Source: Bradyrhizobium sp. CCGB12
GTDB lineage: Bacteria; Pseudomonadota; Alphaproteobacteria; Rhizobiales; Xanthobacteraceae
Assembly (NCBI RefSeq): GCF_024199845.1
Contig: NZ_JANADO010000001.1
Coordinates: 1,798,001 to 1,862,000, forward strand
Direction: 5' to 3'
Length of the DNA stretch: 64,000 nucleotides
Shown: piece by piece, positions 35,797 through 44,467 of the stretch
Numbering within the stretch: position 1 is the stretch's first letter
Layout: each line of letters opens with the position of its first letter
The notes under the pieces: model-generated
Seen by the model: only the letters and a program-made list of their open reading frames with translations
Told to the model about the DNA's origin: nothing
The model's database searches: none
Position numbers and translations under genes: made by a program

Positions 35797-36976
35797 CCTC
35801 GATCTTGACGAACTGGCGGCGGACCTCGCCGATTTCGCTCCGAAAGACAAGAAAGGCGGCCGTAGCGCACGCGAGGAACGCATTATCGCCGGCTTCGAAG
35901 AAATTCAGCGCTTCGCCGAAGCTCACGGCCGCGCGCCAGCGCATGGCGAGAGCAACGACATTTTCGAGCGGCTTTATGCCGTGCGCCTCGACCGGTTGCG
36001 CGGGCTGGAAGAATGCCATTCACTTCTCGCCCCGCTTGACAAGGAGGGCCTCCTGGCAGCCGCGGTGACGCCTCCCACCGAGCCAGTCGAATCGATCGAT
36101 GACGATGAATTGCTTGCCGAACTGGAAGGCATGGGCGGAGCGTCCGACATTACAGAGCTTCGCCATGTGCGCACCGCCGCCGACAAGCGGGCGGCCGAGG
36201 AAATCGCCAACCGCACCCCCTGTGAGGACTTCGATAATTTTAAGCCGCTGTTCGTTCGGGTGAGGAAAGACCTCGATGCCGGCATACGCCAGACGCGGCG
36301 GTTCCAGACGATGGCTGAGATCAAGGAGGGCGAGTTTTTCATCGTCGGTGGCCAGATTGCCTATGTCGCGGGAGTCGGAAAGGAATTTGTGACCGAGTAC
36401 GACCGTCGCGACAGCCGGTTGCGCGTGATCTACGACAACGGCACCGAGAGCGACGTTCTATTGCGCTCGTTGCAACGTGCCCTCCATCGCGATGAGGCGG
36501 GCCGGCGCATCACTGACCCCACGGCAGGGCCGCTGTTTTCCGTCGAGAGCGAAGACGGCGATTTGGCCAGCGGCACGATTTATGTGCTGCGTAGCAAGTC
36601 CAACAACCCTGCTATCGCGCAGCATCGCGACGTGTTGCACAAGATCGGTGTGACCGGCGGTGATGTTACCAAGCGGATTGCGAACGCGAAGCGCGACCCA
36701 ACGTTTCTGCTCGCCGATGTGGAAATTGCCGCGACCTATAAACTATCGAACATCAACCGGACGAAGCTCGAAAACTTGATCCACCGCATCTTCGATGCCG
36801 CGCGGCTCGACATCGAGACCAAGGATCGATTTGGTAACCCGGTGATCCCGCGCGAGTGGTTTCTTGTGCCGCTGTTTGTGGTCGATGAAGCCGTTGATCG
36901 TATCAAGAATGGGACGATTACCGGCTACGTATACGATCCGAAGGTCGCAAAATTGGTGAGTTGTCGTCCAACGTGA
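35786..36976 (+). CDS. GIY-YIG nuclease family protein (T5orf172/MUG113 type)
   Basis: A 396-aa protein with an acidic N-terminal half (DDLDLDELAADLADFAPKDK). The C-terminal GIY-YIG-like domain lies at about residues 270-390: GTIYVLRSKSNNP stands for GIY, LHKIGVTGGDVTKRIANAKR for YIG plus the catalytic Arg, and RTKLENLIHRIF supplies the metal-binding Glu. WFLVPLFVVDEAVDRI closes the domain. The ATG at 35786 has an excellent site (AAGGAGGGCCGCT) and overlaps the helicase by 11 bp. It is the probable nuclease of the cassette, replacing the lost methyltransferase-linked one (inference). Confidence 0.85.
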   Translation: MTDDLDLDELAADLADFAPKDKKGGRSAREERIIAGFEEIQRFAEAHGRAPAHGESNDIFERLYAVRLDRLRGLEECHSLLAPLDKEGLLAAAVTPPTEPVESIDDDELLAELEGMGGASDITELRHVRTAADKRAAEEIANRTPCEDFDNFKPLFVRVRKDLDAGIRQTRRFQTMAEIKEGEFFIVGGQIAYVAGVGKEFVTEYDRRDSRLRVIYDNGTESDVLLRSLQRALHRDEAGRRITDPTAGPLFSVESEDGDLASGTIYVLRSKSNNPAIAQHRDVLHKIGVTGGDVTKRIANAKRDPTFLLADVEIAATYKLSNINRTKLENLIHRIFDAARLDIETKDRFGNPVIPREWFLVPLFVVDEAVDRIKNGTITGYVYDPKVAKLVSCRPT

Positions 36977-36997
36977 GTGCGGCTTGGGGAAGGTAAG

Positions 36998-37432
36998 ATG
37001 AGCAGGAGAGATACGTATTCGGGAGGGGGCACCATCCTACGCGCGGGAAGCGACGGTCTCCAATGGACATCTTCAGATCCGGCCGGGTCGAAAATGGCTC
37101 AGAAACCGTTAAAGCGGCGGGACAATGACAGGATGCCAACTCAGAAAGAGATAGAGCGGCAATCAAAAGAGGATGATATAGCTGAAGCGAAGCTGATCCG
37201 AAGCTTTATTTCTCAATGTGCAGCAGCTTACGCGGCGGGAAAGCTCGAGGTGTCTCGGCCCGAGCCGCCAAGATCATTGAAGGCGCGTGTCATGAGCTCC
37301 GGAGGCAACGTAGCCTGGTTGAGCGCCCAGCCGACTTACCAGGGCCTTTTTCACAAAGCCTACTGCCGTCTGATCGGTAAGGAGATCGCCTTCGAGCAGG
37401 TCTGGGCACATACGAAGCAAAAATCAAAGTAA
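36998..37432 (+). CDS. hypothetical protein at end of defence cassette
   Basis: A 144-aa basic protein. ATG 36998 follows GGGAAGGTAAG; an in-frame GTG at 36977 starts directly after the GIY-YIG stop. Visible segments are MPTQKEIERQSKEDDIAEAK, LIRSFISQCAAAYAAGKLEV and YQGLFHKAYCRLIGKEIAFE. I do not recognise it. Its 21-bp spacing suggests it belongs to the cassette. Confidence 0.55.
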   Translation: MSRRDTYSGGGTILRAGSDGLQWTSSDPAGSKMAQKPLKRRDNDRMPTQKEIERQSKEDDIAEAKLIRSFISQCAAAYAAGKLEVSRPEPPRSLKARVMSSGGNVAWLSAQPTYQGLFHKAYCRLIGKEIAFEQVWAHTKQKSK

Positions 37433-37833
37433 TAGGCTATCTCGTCGACATCTATGCGTGCTTGTCTCACCGCCGCGCGCTGAGACGCGCTATGTTCTCG
37501 AAGCTTAAGTGCTGCATGGGACGGTCACATCAGTGAGACAATCACATCACGCACGCCGCTGACGGCTACCGGTGGCGGATCACCGCTCCCCCAAACCGAA
37601 ATAGCCAAGGCATTGTCGGTAATTTCCGGCGGTCCGCATAAGGCTCGCGTGGCTAGCTACGGGGACGAGCTACGAATGACTGCCCAAAGCACCATGCTCA
37701 ACGGGCAGAGTTGGTCGGAGACTCGAGACGAACTACGGCCCGTCAGCTCGATGGAGAGGGCCGCACCGCCGAGCCCACGATGCGAGAGCCGAATGTCTTG
37801 AACGTACACCTGGAGGCGTCCCGGCGGTGAGAC
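37433..37833. other. 400-bp gap, possible right edge of the element
   Basis: No gene is supported. The 62-aa frame at 37613-37801 has no ribosome site. I searched by eye for a copy of the tRNA-Trp 3' end here and found none. Confidence 0.45.
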
Positions 37834-39009
37834 TTAGATAAGCAGGTCATCGCGATGCGCGCCATGCACGCTCAAGAGTTCCACAACGCTACCGCCACTC
37901 AGCCTCAATACGGTGTCGAGTACGCCGTCCTCATTGAGGTCACGTTCGCGAACCTTTTGGACCGACGCCTCATCCTCGAGCCGGATTCGATCGACGCCGA
38001 GTTCGAAGTCAATCACAAGGTCCTTGCCGCTGCCTTTCCCGAAAACGAAAGTGTCGGCATCAGCGCCGCCACTGAGCCAATCGTTTCCCTTGCCTCCGAC
38101 AACGAGATCCTCACCGTCTCCTCCGCTCAGGCGATCGTTTCCAACGCCACCATATAGACCGTCATCCCCTCCAGCCCCTTTCAAGGTGTCGTTGCCCCGT
38201 CCGGTCCTGAAGACGTCATTTCCTGCAAACCCAGAACTGAAGTCGTCCCGACGGCTCTCCGTCTGGTGGCTAGTGGAGAGGCCCATGTCTTGCATGATGG
38301 CAAGATCGACGTTGTCGACATAGTATCGCTGGCCGAGGAAGAAGAACGTATTCCCCTGCATCAAGGCAAGATCGAGCTCGTCGGCGGACTCGTGACCGTA
38401 ATGTGTGTACGTATTCTCGTCCGCGTCAGAGCCTGAGAGAGGCACGGGCCCGCCATAAAGCTGCTCGGCAGCCGCGCCCGCAAAGAACGGGAGCCCGCCC
38501 TCGAAGGTGACGTGGCTATCATAGACACTGGCGGTGGTCCCAGTGAGTTCACCGTTCTTTTCGCCGAACCCATTCATCCCGAGAACATGGCCGAACTCGT
38601 GCATGAACAGGCTAACGCCGTCGTTCTTGTCCAAGGGGACGGGAAGGTTTCTGGAAAATGGCGTCGGATCGAGCCAGATACGATTCGACAGGTATTCCGC
38701 CCCAACAGTTATAAACGCGTCAGGAGCATCGCCATTGGGATCGATGCCAGTAAGCAACTCATGTTGAACGCCTTCCCGGACCAGCATTTTGCCGTCGAAT
38801 TGGCCGATTGCAATATTTGTCGCACTGGCGGAGGCTGCTCTGAAGTCCGGCCTTGGATCGATGATCAATTGGACATCGACCGACCCAGCGCCGCTGATGT
38901 AGCGCGCCCAATTCGCAATGGCTGCATCGAGGTTCTTGAGGAGAGCCTTTTGCTGACCGGCAGCCAGATTATCTGGATCGCTGATCTGGACTGAATAATC
39001 AAAAGCCAT
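37834..39009 (-). CDS. metalloprotease-like protein with C-terminal RTX calcium-binding repeats
   Basis: A 391-aa secreted-type protein. The N-terminal half has a zinc motif VSLFMHEFGHVLGMNGFG. Two His and the Glu are present, but the third metzincin ligand position is Gly rather than His. The region 280-345 carries RTX nonapeptides (GRGNDTLKGAGGDDGLYGGV, GNDRLSGGDGEDLVVGGKGN), then FVFGKGSGKDLVIDFELGVD, a typical type I secretion end. The ATG at 39009 follows GGGAGGTAATC; the frame to 39033 is not needed. No partner ABC exporter is nearby. Confidence 0.86.
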   Translation of the reverse strand: MAFDYSVQISDPDNLAAGQQKALLKNLDAAIANWARYISGAGSVDVQLIIDPRPDFRAASASATNIAIGQFDGKMLVREGVQHELLTGIDPNGDAPDAFITVGAEYLSNRIWLDPTPFSRNLPVPLDKNDGVSLFMHEFGHVLGMNGFGEKNGELTGTTASVYDSHVTFEGGLPFFAGAAAEQLYGGPVPLSGSDADENTYTHYGHESADELDLALMQGNTFFFLGQRYYVDNVDLAIMQDMGLSTSHQTESRRDDFSSGFAGNDVFRTGRGNDTLKGAGGDDGLYGGVGNDRLSGGDGEDLVVGGKGNDWLSGGADADTFVFGKGSGKDLVIDFELGVDRIRLEDEASVQKVRERDLNEDGVLDTVLRLSGGSVVELLSVHGAHRDDLLI

Positions 39010-39318
39010 GATTACCTCCCTAAAATTGAACAATTAACTGGCCGCCGGCACTGCACTCCTCCCACCGAGCCGGTATTCGAGCTTGGACCAGCCGCGCGCG
39101 TCGGTCTATACGGAAGCATGCATAGTCCGCGTAGTGGCGCCCACGAAGCGATCGCCCCGGGGCTAGGTCCTCGCGCTCAAACTCCAGGAATTGTGGGGGT
39201 GCCAAACACCCTCAGGTAGAGAAGTAGGGAGGCGATTGAATCGCGCCGCAACCTTTTTCGCTGTTCCAGCGCTGGCACTGGGCCGCTTCACTATGTATTC
39301 GGCAACAACGCTGCCCTT
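39010..39318. other. 309-bp gap without a supported gene
   Basis: It should contain the promoter of the RTX gene. A 61-aa minus-strand frame (39020-39205) overlaps that ribosome site and is rejected. Confidence 0.4.
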
Positions 39319-39713
39319 TCAGAGAGCCTGCGGCTTTAGCAATTCAGCGAGGCCGCGCTCGGTGATGCACCCTGCCGATAGCAATGCCGGATGGGTCGAG
39401 TGCTGAGCTCGGACGCGCTCCGGCTCGGCAACCAATCTATGCCTGTTCAGCAGATCGCCTTGCGCTGAAGCTATTCGCGCGTCGGCGTTTGAGTTGCCAT
39501 CCCTCGCCATCAGAATTGCGGCTTCTGCCGCCAGTCTGTTTTCGCGCGCGACCTTTAGGTGGCGTCGAATGTTCGCGTCTTCGGAGCTTGTATCGAAGGT
39601 GATCAGCCTCATGCAGTTCGGGAATTGCACCTGAAATCCGCTTTTCAGGCGGGAGGCTCTTTCGAAAATGGCTTGCGGCAGTAGGAACAAAGGCACTTGA
39701 GGCGATCGGTCAT
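39319..39713 (-). pseudogene. frameshifted small zinc-finger protein gene
   Basis: The intact-looking start at 39713 reads MTDRLKCLCSYCRKPF, with a CxxC knuckle. The continuation lies in another frame: ERASRLKSGFQVQFPNCMRL, then ITFDTSSEDANIRRHLKVAR. The switch is in a TTTT run near 39668. In addition, the second knuckle reads FPNC where a CxxC is expected. The parent is a Bradyrhizobium-style small zinc-ribbon protein. Confidence 0.65.
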
Positions 39714-39841
39714 GGCAATCTTCTCCCACGCCCATCTTGTGCTGGACAGTTTAGTTTCGCCCTATTTTGCGGCGCTAAGAAATTCCAAAGCGGATCTGTT
39801 AAATCAGATCGGAACATCTAGCGCGGAACGCAGGCGCTCCG

Positions 39842-41243
39842 ATGGTGAACGCAGCAGCCGCCCCAGTGGAACAGCACTTTATCCTCTCGAACCTGTCGCC
39901 GAGCCTGGCGCAAAAGCGGCTCGCGCTTGGCGTCGTGCTGGTTTTGCTTGTCGCATTTTTCATCACGGCAGGGCCCCTCGCGAGGGTTCAACTGGCGCGG
40001 ATCGACGCCTTCATCCCGGCTTATGCCACGGCGATGTTCGTGAACGATTCGATCACCGCTGTCCTGCTGTTTGCACATTTCTCCATCCTGCGTTCGCGTG
40101 CACTCCTCGCGATCGCGAGTGGATATCTCTTCACTGCGCTTATGTTAATCCCGTGGATGCTGACCTTTCCGGGCGTGTTCGCGCCAGGTGGCCTGCTTGG
40201 CGCCAGGCTCCAGAGCACGGTGGCTCTACACCCTGTGGCACGCCGGTTTCCCTGTCTTCGTAATCGCCTATGCCCTCCTGAAGGATGCCGATCCAACCAA
40301 GCGGTTGTGGCAGGGCCCCGCGCATCTGGCCATCCTTTTGAGTATGGCTCTGACCGCGGGCGTGTGCGCAGCGGCTTTGCTTGTCACCGCGGGGCACGAA
40401 ATATTGCCCAGCATAATGCTCGATACGGTCCATCTTTCGGCTCTCTGGCCTTATATCGGCGGATTCACGGCGCTGTTGAGCGTCCTTGCGATCATTGTTC
40501 TCTGGACGCGGCGACGTTCAGTGCTTGATCTGTGGCTGATGGTGCTGATGTTCGCGTATGTGATAGAGATATGTTTGATTTCACTTCCCAGTCCGGGCCG
40601 TTTCAGCGTTACCTAGTATACCGGCCGGATCTTTGGGGTCCTGTCCGGCAGTCTTGTGCTGTTTGTCTTGGTGTACGAGATAACGACGCTTTATGCGCGG
40701 CTGCTCCGCGCGCTTTTGGCGCAACGTCGCGAGCGCGAGGCGCGGCTGATGACAGGGGATAAGGCTTCGATCGCTCACGAAGTCAAACAACCATTCTCGG
40801 CGATGGTTATAAATGCCGAGGCCGGCTTGCACTGGCTTGAGCGCACGACGCCCGATCTCGAAAAAGCGAAGGCGTCGTTCAAAGAGATCAGCCTTGATGG
40901 CCATCGTGCCGGAGCGATAATCGATGGCATTCGGACGATCTTCAAGAAGGACGGCCGAAACAGAACGTCGCTCGACATCAACGACCTCATCGGCGAAGCC
41001 CTCGCCTTGACGCGCGACAATCTGCAGGGACACCGGATATTGGTCGAAGCCGAGCCGAATGCACAGTTACCGCGGGTAAGAGGAGATCGAACCCAGCTGC
41101 AGCAAGCGCTTCTGAACTTGATCACGAACGCGATCGATTCAGTGGCGGCCAAGAATGGCGCGCGGGTCATTCTCGCAGCCACCGCGCGGAACCTTCGAAA
41201 GATGGCCAAGCCGATCCCGATGCCCACCCCGAAGCTCGCATAG
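39842..41243 (+). pseudogene. MASE4-type membrane sensor histidine kinase, degraded
   Basis: The first frame encodes helices (LALGVVLVLLVAFFITAGPL, AYATAMFVNDSITAVLLFAH). Near 40222 the frame changes and continues LYTLWHAGFPVFVIAYALLK through four more helices. TAG at 40614-40616 interrupts it, probably a former Trp codon. The same frame then gives the dimerisation/H-box SIAHEVKQPFSAMVINAEAG and LQQALLNLITNAIDSVAAKN. The rest of the ATPase domain is missing. One frameshift, one nonsense codon and a 3' truncation make function unlikely. Confidence 0.85.
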
Positions 41244-42250
41244 AGACCGGTAGAGCAGTTCGGCCACATCGGCGACGGAGCCTTTACAACGAATACTGCC
41301 AGTCTTTTTCAAACGACCCAAATGAGAAGTGCACGATGTCCTCTATTTAGTCGCTCTCGGGGAAAGCGGAGTTTGCACACAATCCGCGGGGGGTCTTATT
41401 GCGCTAGCAATCTGAATGCGACGACCAGTGCCACCACGCTCGCGAAAATCAGCAGTGCGGGGAGGGATTTTCGGGTCATTGGCGTCGTCGAATGGCGCGC
41501 AGCCTTGACGGGATTGAGGCGATCGCCTGGACCGATCAGTCCCGCAACATACAGAGGACACATCCGCTGTCGGGTCTTCGATTCGGGAATCCTATAAAAC
41601 GGGACAAAATTAACAATCTGCCACAGTAGTGCTAGTCTCTGGGACCGCACGACTTTACTTTCTGTCGTCGGCGTCCGAGCCTTTGGTTCCGGCGCTGCGC
41701 CTATGCCTCCCATCTCGCTGTAATAAGCGCTGGAGACCTCGCGAACGGCTAGGGCCGTGGACTCCGCCTCGTTCATTGTCTCGAGCCGAGTTCGATAGTC
41801 AGAAAGCTTTGGGCGCTGGACGGCAGGTCGTTGAAACCACCGAGGTTGGCCATCATGAGCCACGCGGCAAAATCCGCCTCAGCCTTCGTGCGCGCTTTCT
41901 TAGCGATACGAGCTTGGAGCTAGAGGACGTGGTGGTCGGATTGGTTTGAACCGGGCCGCGAAGCTGTTCATCGACACCATTCGCGCGGCGGGAACCCGAC
42001 TAAACTGACAGGGCAGAGCTAAGTGCCTAAAGAAGATGATGTCGGCCGCAAAAACCTTAACTAGCCGAATGCCGTCGTGACATCGGAGGGCAGGTATATC
42101 GCTGCCGCCGGGCGGTTTGACGTTCGGCATTACGTTGAATGTGCGCTGTCCGTCTTTGGAGGAACCATGAGTTTGCGGATGACATTATTTGGTGTGAGTA
42201 GGGTAGGTTGACTGCCCGCCGCTGGCGTCCAGGCTGTCGGCGGGAATTTT
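41244..42250. other. 1-kb region with no convincing gene
   Basis: The only candidate is a minus-strand frame 41396-41863 (155 aa). Its end encodes a short hydrophobic segment, MTRKSLPALLIFASVVALVV, which may be the remnant of a small membrane protein starting at 41479. Nothing else is supported. Confidence 0.35.
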
Positions 42251-43171
42251 ATGAGTTGTGTAGTGACAAAGCGTACCAAGGCGTTGATGCCGGGGTTCAT
42301 TAAACCCCAGCTGGCGACCCTGAAGGACAATGCTCCTTCAGGTGGTCAGTGGATTCACGAAATCAAATACGACGGCTACCGGGTTCAGGTGCATGTAGAT
42401 CGCGGTGCTACAAAAATCTTCACTCGAAACGGGCACGATTGGACCCACCGCTTTTCGCACATCGCCGGCTCCTTCAGGTTGCGCAGCCGGACGATCTTCG
42501 ACGGCGAGGTTGTCGTAGTTCATGAGGGGCGAACCAACTTCTCGGAGCTGCAAGCAGATCTTGCGAAGGGCCGTCAGGACCGAATGCTGTTCTACGCGTT
42601 CGACATCCTGCACCATAACGGAGAGGACCTCCGCGGCAAATCCCAGCTATACCGCAAGGAACGTTTGAAAGAGCTGATCGATATGCTCGATCCGCCGATC
42701 CTCTACAGCGAGCACCATGACGGTGATGGACAGGCGATGTTCGAGGCGGCCGCGAAACTCAACTACGAGGGCATCGTGTCGAAGCGGGCCGATGCTCCAT
42801 ACCGCTCGGAACGCACGGAAGCCTGGCTCAAGATCAAAGCGGTCCAGCGCGGAAAATTCCCGGTCGTGGGATTCATCAAGGACCCCACGGGTGTGGCCGC
42901 TCTCTACCTTGGAAAACAGGAAGGGAAAGACCTCGTCTACATGGGCAAGGTTGGCACCGGTTGGAGCAGGACCACCTCGAGCCAGATCCGCAAGGCGCTC
43001 GAAACTGTGGTAAGCCCAAAACAGAAGCTCACCAAGACGCTCAGGAAACCAAAGGCAACCTGGGTGGAGCCCAAGTTTTTTGCCGACGTCGAATACCGGG
43101 ACATCACCTCGGAAGGACTTCTTCGGGCCAGCTCGTTCAAGGGACTCTCCAAAGGAACGCGCCGATCCTAG
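42251..43171 (+). CDS. ATP-dependent DNA ligase (LigD ligase-domain type)
   Basis: A 306-aa nick-joining enzyme. The adenylation lysine motif is WIHEIKYDGYRVQVHVD (KYDGYR). Motif III-IV is RTIFDGEVVVVHE, followed by FYAFDILHHNGEDLRG. Motif V is EGIVSKRADAPYRSERTEAW with LKIKA. The C-terminal OB domain contains VVGFIKDPTGVAALYLGKQE. It lacks the polymerase and phosphoesterase domains of full LigD, and no ku gene is close, so it would work with partners encoded elsewhere or as a stand-alone ligase. It lies in accessory DNA with nearby pseudogenes, but its motifs are intact. Confidence 0.9.
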   Translation: MSCVVTKRTKALMPGFIKPQLATLKDNAPSGGQWIHEIKYDGYRVQVHVDRGATKIFTRNGHDWTHRFSHIAGSFRLRSRTIFDGEVVVVHEGRTNFSELQADLAKGRQDRMLFYAFDILHHNGEDLRGKSQLYRKERLKELIDMLDPPILYSEHHDGDGQAMFEAAAKLNYEGIVSKRADAPYRSERTEAWLKIKAVQRGKFPVVGFIKDPTGVAALYLGKQEGKDLVYMGKVGTGWSRTTSSQIRKALETVVSPKQKLTKTLRKPKATWVEPKFFADVEYRDITSEGLLRASSFKGLSKGTRRS

Positions 43172-43206
43172 CCGCGTTTTCTCTCGAGTTCAGTGGAGTA
43201 CCGGTT

Positions 43207-43502
43207 ATGAATCCGGAACAGCGAGTTACGAAGGCCTTTTCAAAGGCTCAAAGTATTCTGGCCCGGTATGTTGAGCCCGGCCCCAGCGATTGCGAGCGAA
43301 CCATAAACCAGCTGCTGGACGTGTTTGACGACGAGACGTCGTGCAGGCGGTCGAGGAATCGAAAATGGAAAAGCCCACCCCAGAACAACTCGTCGAACTC
43401 AAGAGACTCGGCGCGATGGCGCGGGTGCCAGATGAATCGGAGATCGTTACTTCGAAGGAGGCGGCTGAGATCCGAATCCGGGATCTGAAGGTACAAGGCT
43501 AG
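43207..43502 (+). pseudogene. frameshifted small gene with DUF3072-like end
   Basis: The first frame from ATG 43207 reads MNPEQRVTKAFSKAQSILAR through TINQLLDVFDDE. The sense then moves to another frame, VVQAVEESKMEKPTPEQLVE through KEAAEIRIRDLKVQG, ending at TAG 43500-43502. The second part alone could be a 45-aa DUF3072-like gene from ATG 43365. It is either one broken gene or two overlapping small genes with the first damaged. Confidence 0.6.
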
Positions 43503-43728
43503 GGCGTGTACTCATAAATCGCTTATGTCTGCTATTGGGGGCTAACCGGGCCTGACCGGAGGGCGGGCTTAAAGGGAGCAACTGACCCACAGCAGACATA
43601 GCTGTGGCTGGACAACCTCTCCGAGCAATGGCATTGTTCGTCAATGAACAATGACTGCACGCGCAATTCGATCAAGTTTAGCACCTGCCATTCGATGGCG
43701 GGTTAGCGCGCGTCCATATGGTTCGTGC

Positions 43729-43752
43729 ACCCGCCGAGGAGGCGGGTTTTTT
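43729..43752 (+). terminator. intrinsic terminator upstream of GNAT gene
   Basis: The stem ACCCGCC / GGCGGGT with loop GAGGA is followed by six T. No protein gene ends here. A perfect 8-bp hairpin CATTGTTC / GAACAATG lies about 80-100 bp upstream, so a small RNA between roughly 43610 and 43752 is possible. Confidence 0.75.
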
Positions 43753-43789
43753 ATGCCTATCTCCCGGCTCAACGATGAAGGAGACTGCA

Positions 43790-44260
43790 ATGCCGGGGAA
43801 GAAAATCACGATAAGGCGTGCTGCGGCGGATGATGCGCGTGCCGTCCACGACATCGTTTTACGGGCGTTGTGCGAAACCAATGCCAAGGATTATCCGGCG
43901 TCCGTGATCGATCGCCTGGTTCTAACGCTGCCCGACAAAGTCGCGGCGAGTCTCGAGACGTGGCATGCCTTCACCGCTTTTGTCGACGGGCGCGTCGTCG
44001 GAACGGCAAGCCTCAGCGGTCATGTTGTAAAATCTGTCTTCGTCCACCCTGACTTTCAGCGCCGCGGCGTCGCGACTAGGCTCATGGCCGCGGTCGAAAG
44101 CGCAGCGATCGGTAAATCAGTCCCCACGTTGGATGTGCAGTCTTCAATTACGGCGCAGCCCTTCTACGCGAAGTGGGGCTTCACGGTCGTTCGAGAAGAA
44201 TTTTATGGCGAGGAGCGGACGATCGTCATGTCAAAGGCCATTTTGCCTGCGCCGGAATAA
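43790..44260 (+). CDS. GNAT family N-acetyltransferase
   Basis: A 156-aa acetyl-CoA-dependent transferase. It has ITIRRAAADDARAVHDIVLR at the start, strand VGTASLSGHVVKSVFVHPDF, and the acetyl-CoA pyrophosphate loop FQRRGVATRLMAAVESAA (RRGVAT). TLDVQSSITAQPFYAKWGFT is the usual motif B end. The ATG at 43790 follows GAAGGAGACTGCA. It is cargo inside the inverted-repeat segment. The substrate is unknown. Confidence 0.9.
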   Translation: MPGKKITIRRAAADDARAVHDIVLRALCETNAKDYPASVIDRLVLTLPDKVAASLETWHAFTAFVDGRVVGTASLSGHVVKSVFVHPDFQRRGVATRLMAAVESAAIGKSVPTLDVQSSITAQPFYAKWGFTVVREEFYGEERTIVMSKAILPAPE

Positions 44261-44467
44261 TCCATTGCGTGTCCGGCGCTCAAACCATCGAGATGTCGGC
44301 TAAGGGAGGTACACAAGACACTTGGCCCCCCGGCGGCCACCGCCGCTTATGACCCAAGGCGGCCGCGCGGCTGTGGGCAGGTGTGCTGCGTTCAACAAGC
44401 GGCTTGCAGCCGCTTAAGGCTATCGATAGAGGCATAGCCTGCGCGTCCGATCCCATGAGGCACGAAG

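Noticed and set aside
37613..37801. 62-aa plus-strand frame in the gap after the cassette
   Set aside because: No ribosome site, no family-like pattern.
42251..43171. Full non-homologous end-joining locus
   Set aside because: Only the ligase domain is present; no polymerase domain and no ku gene are seen nearby.
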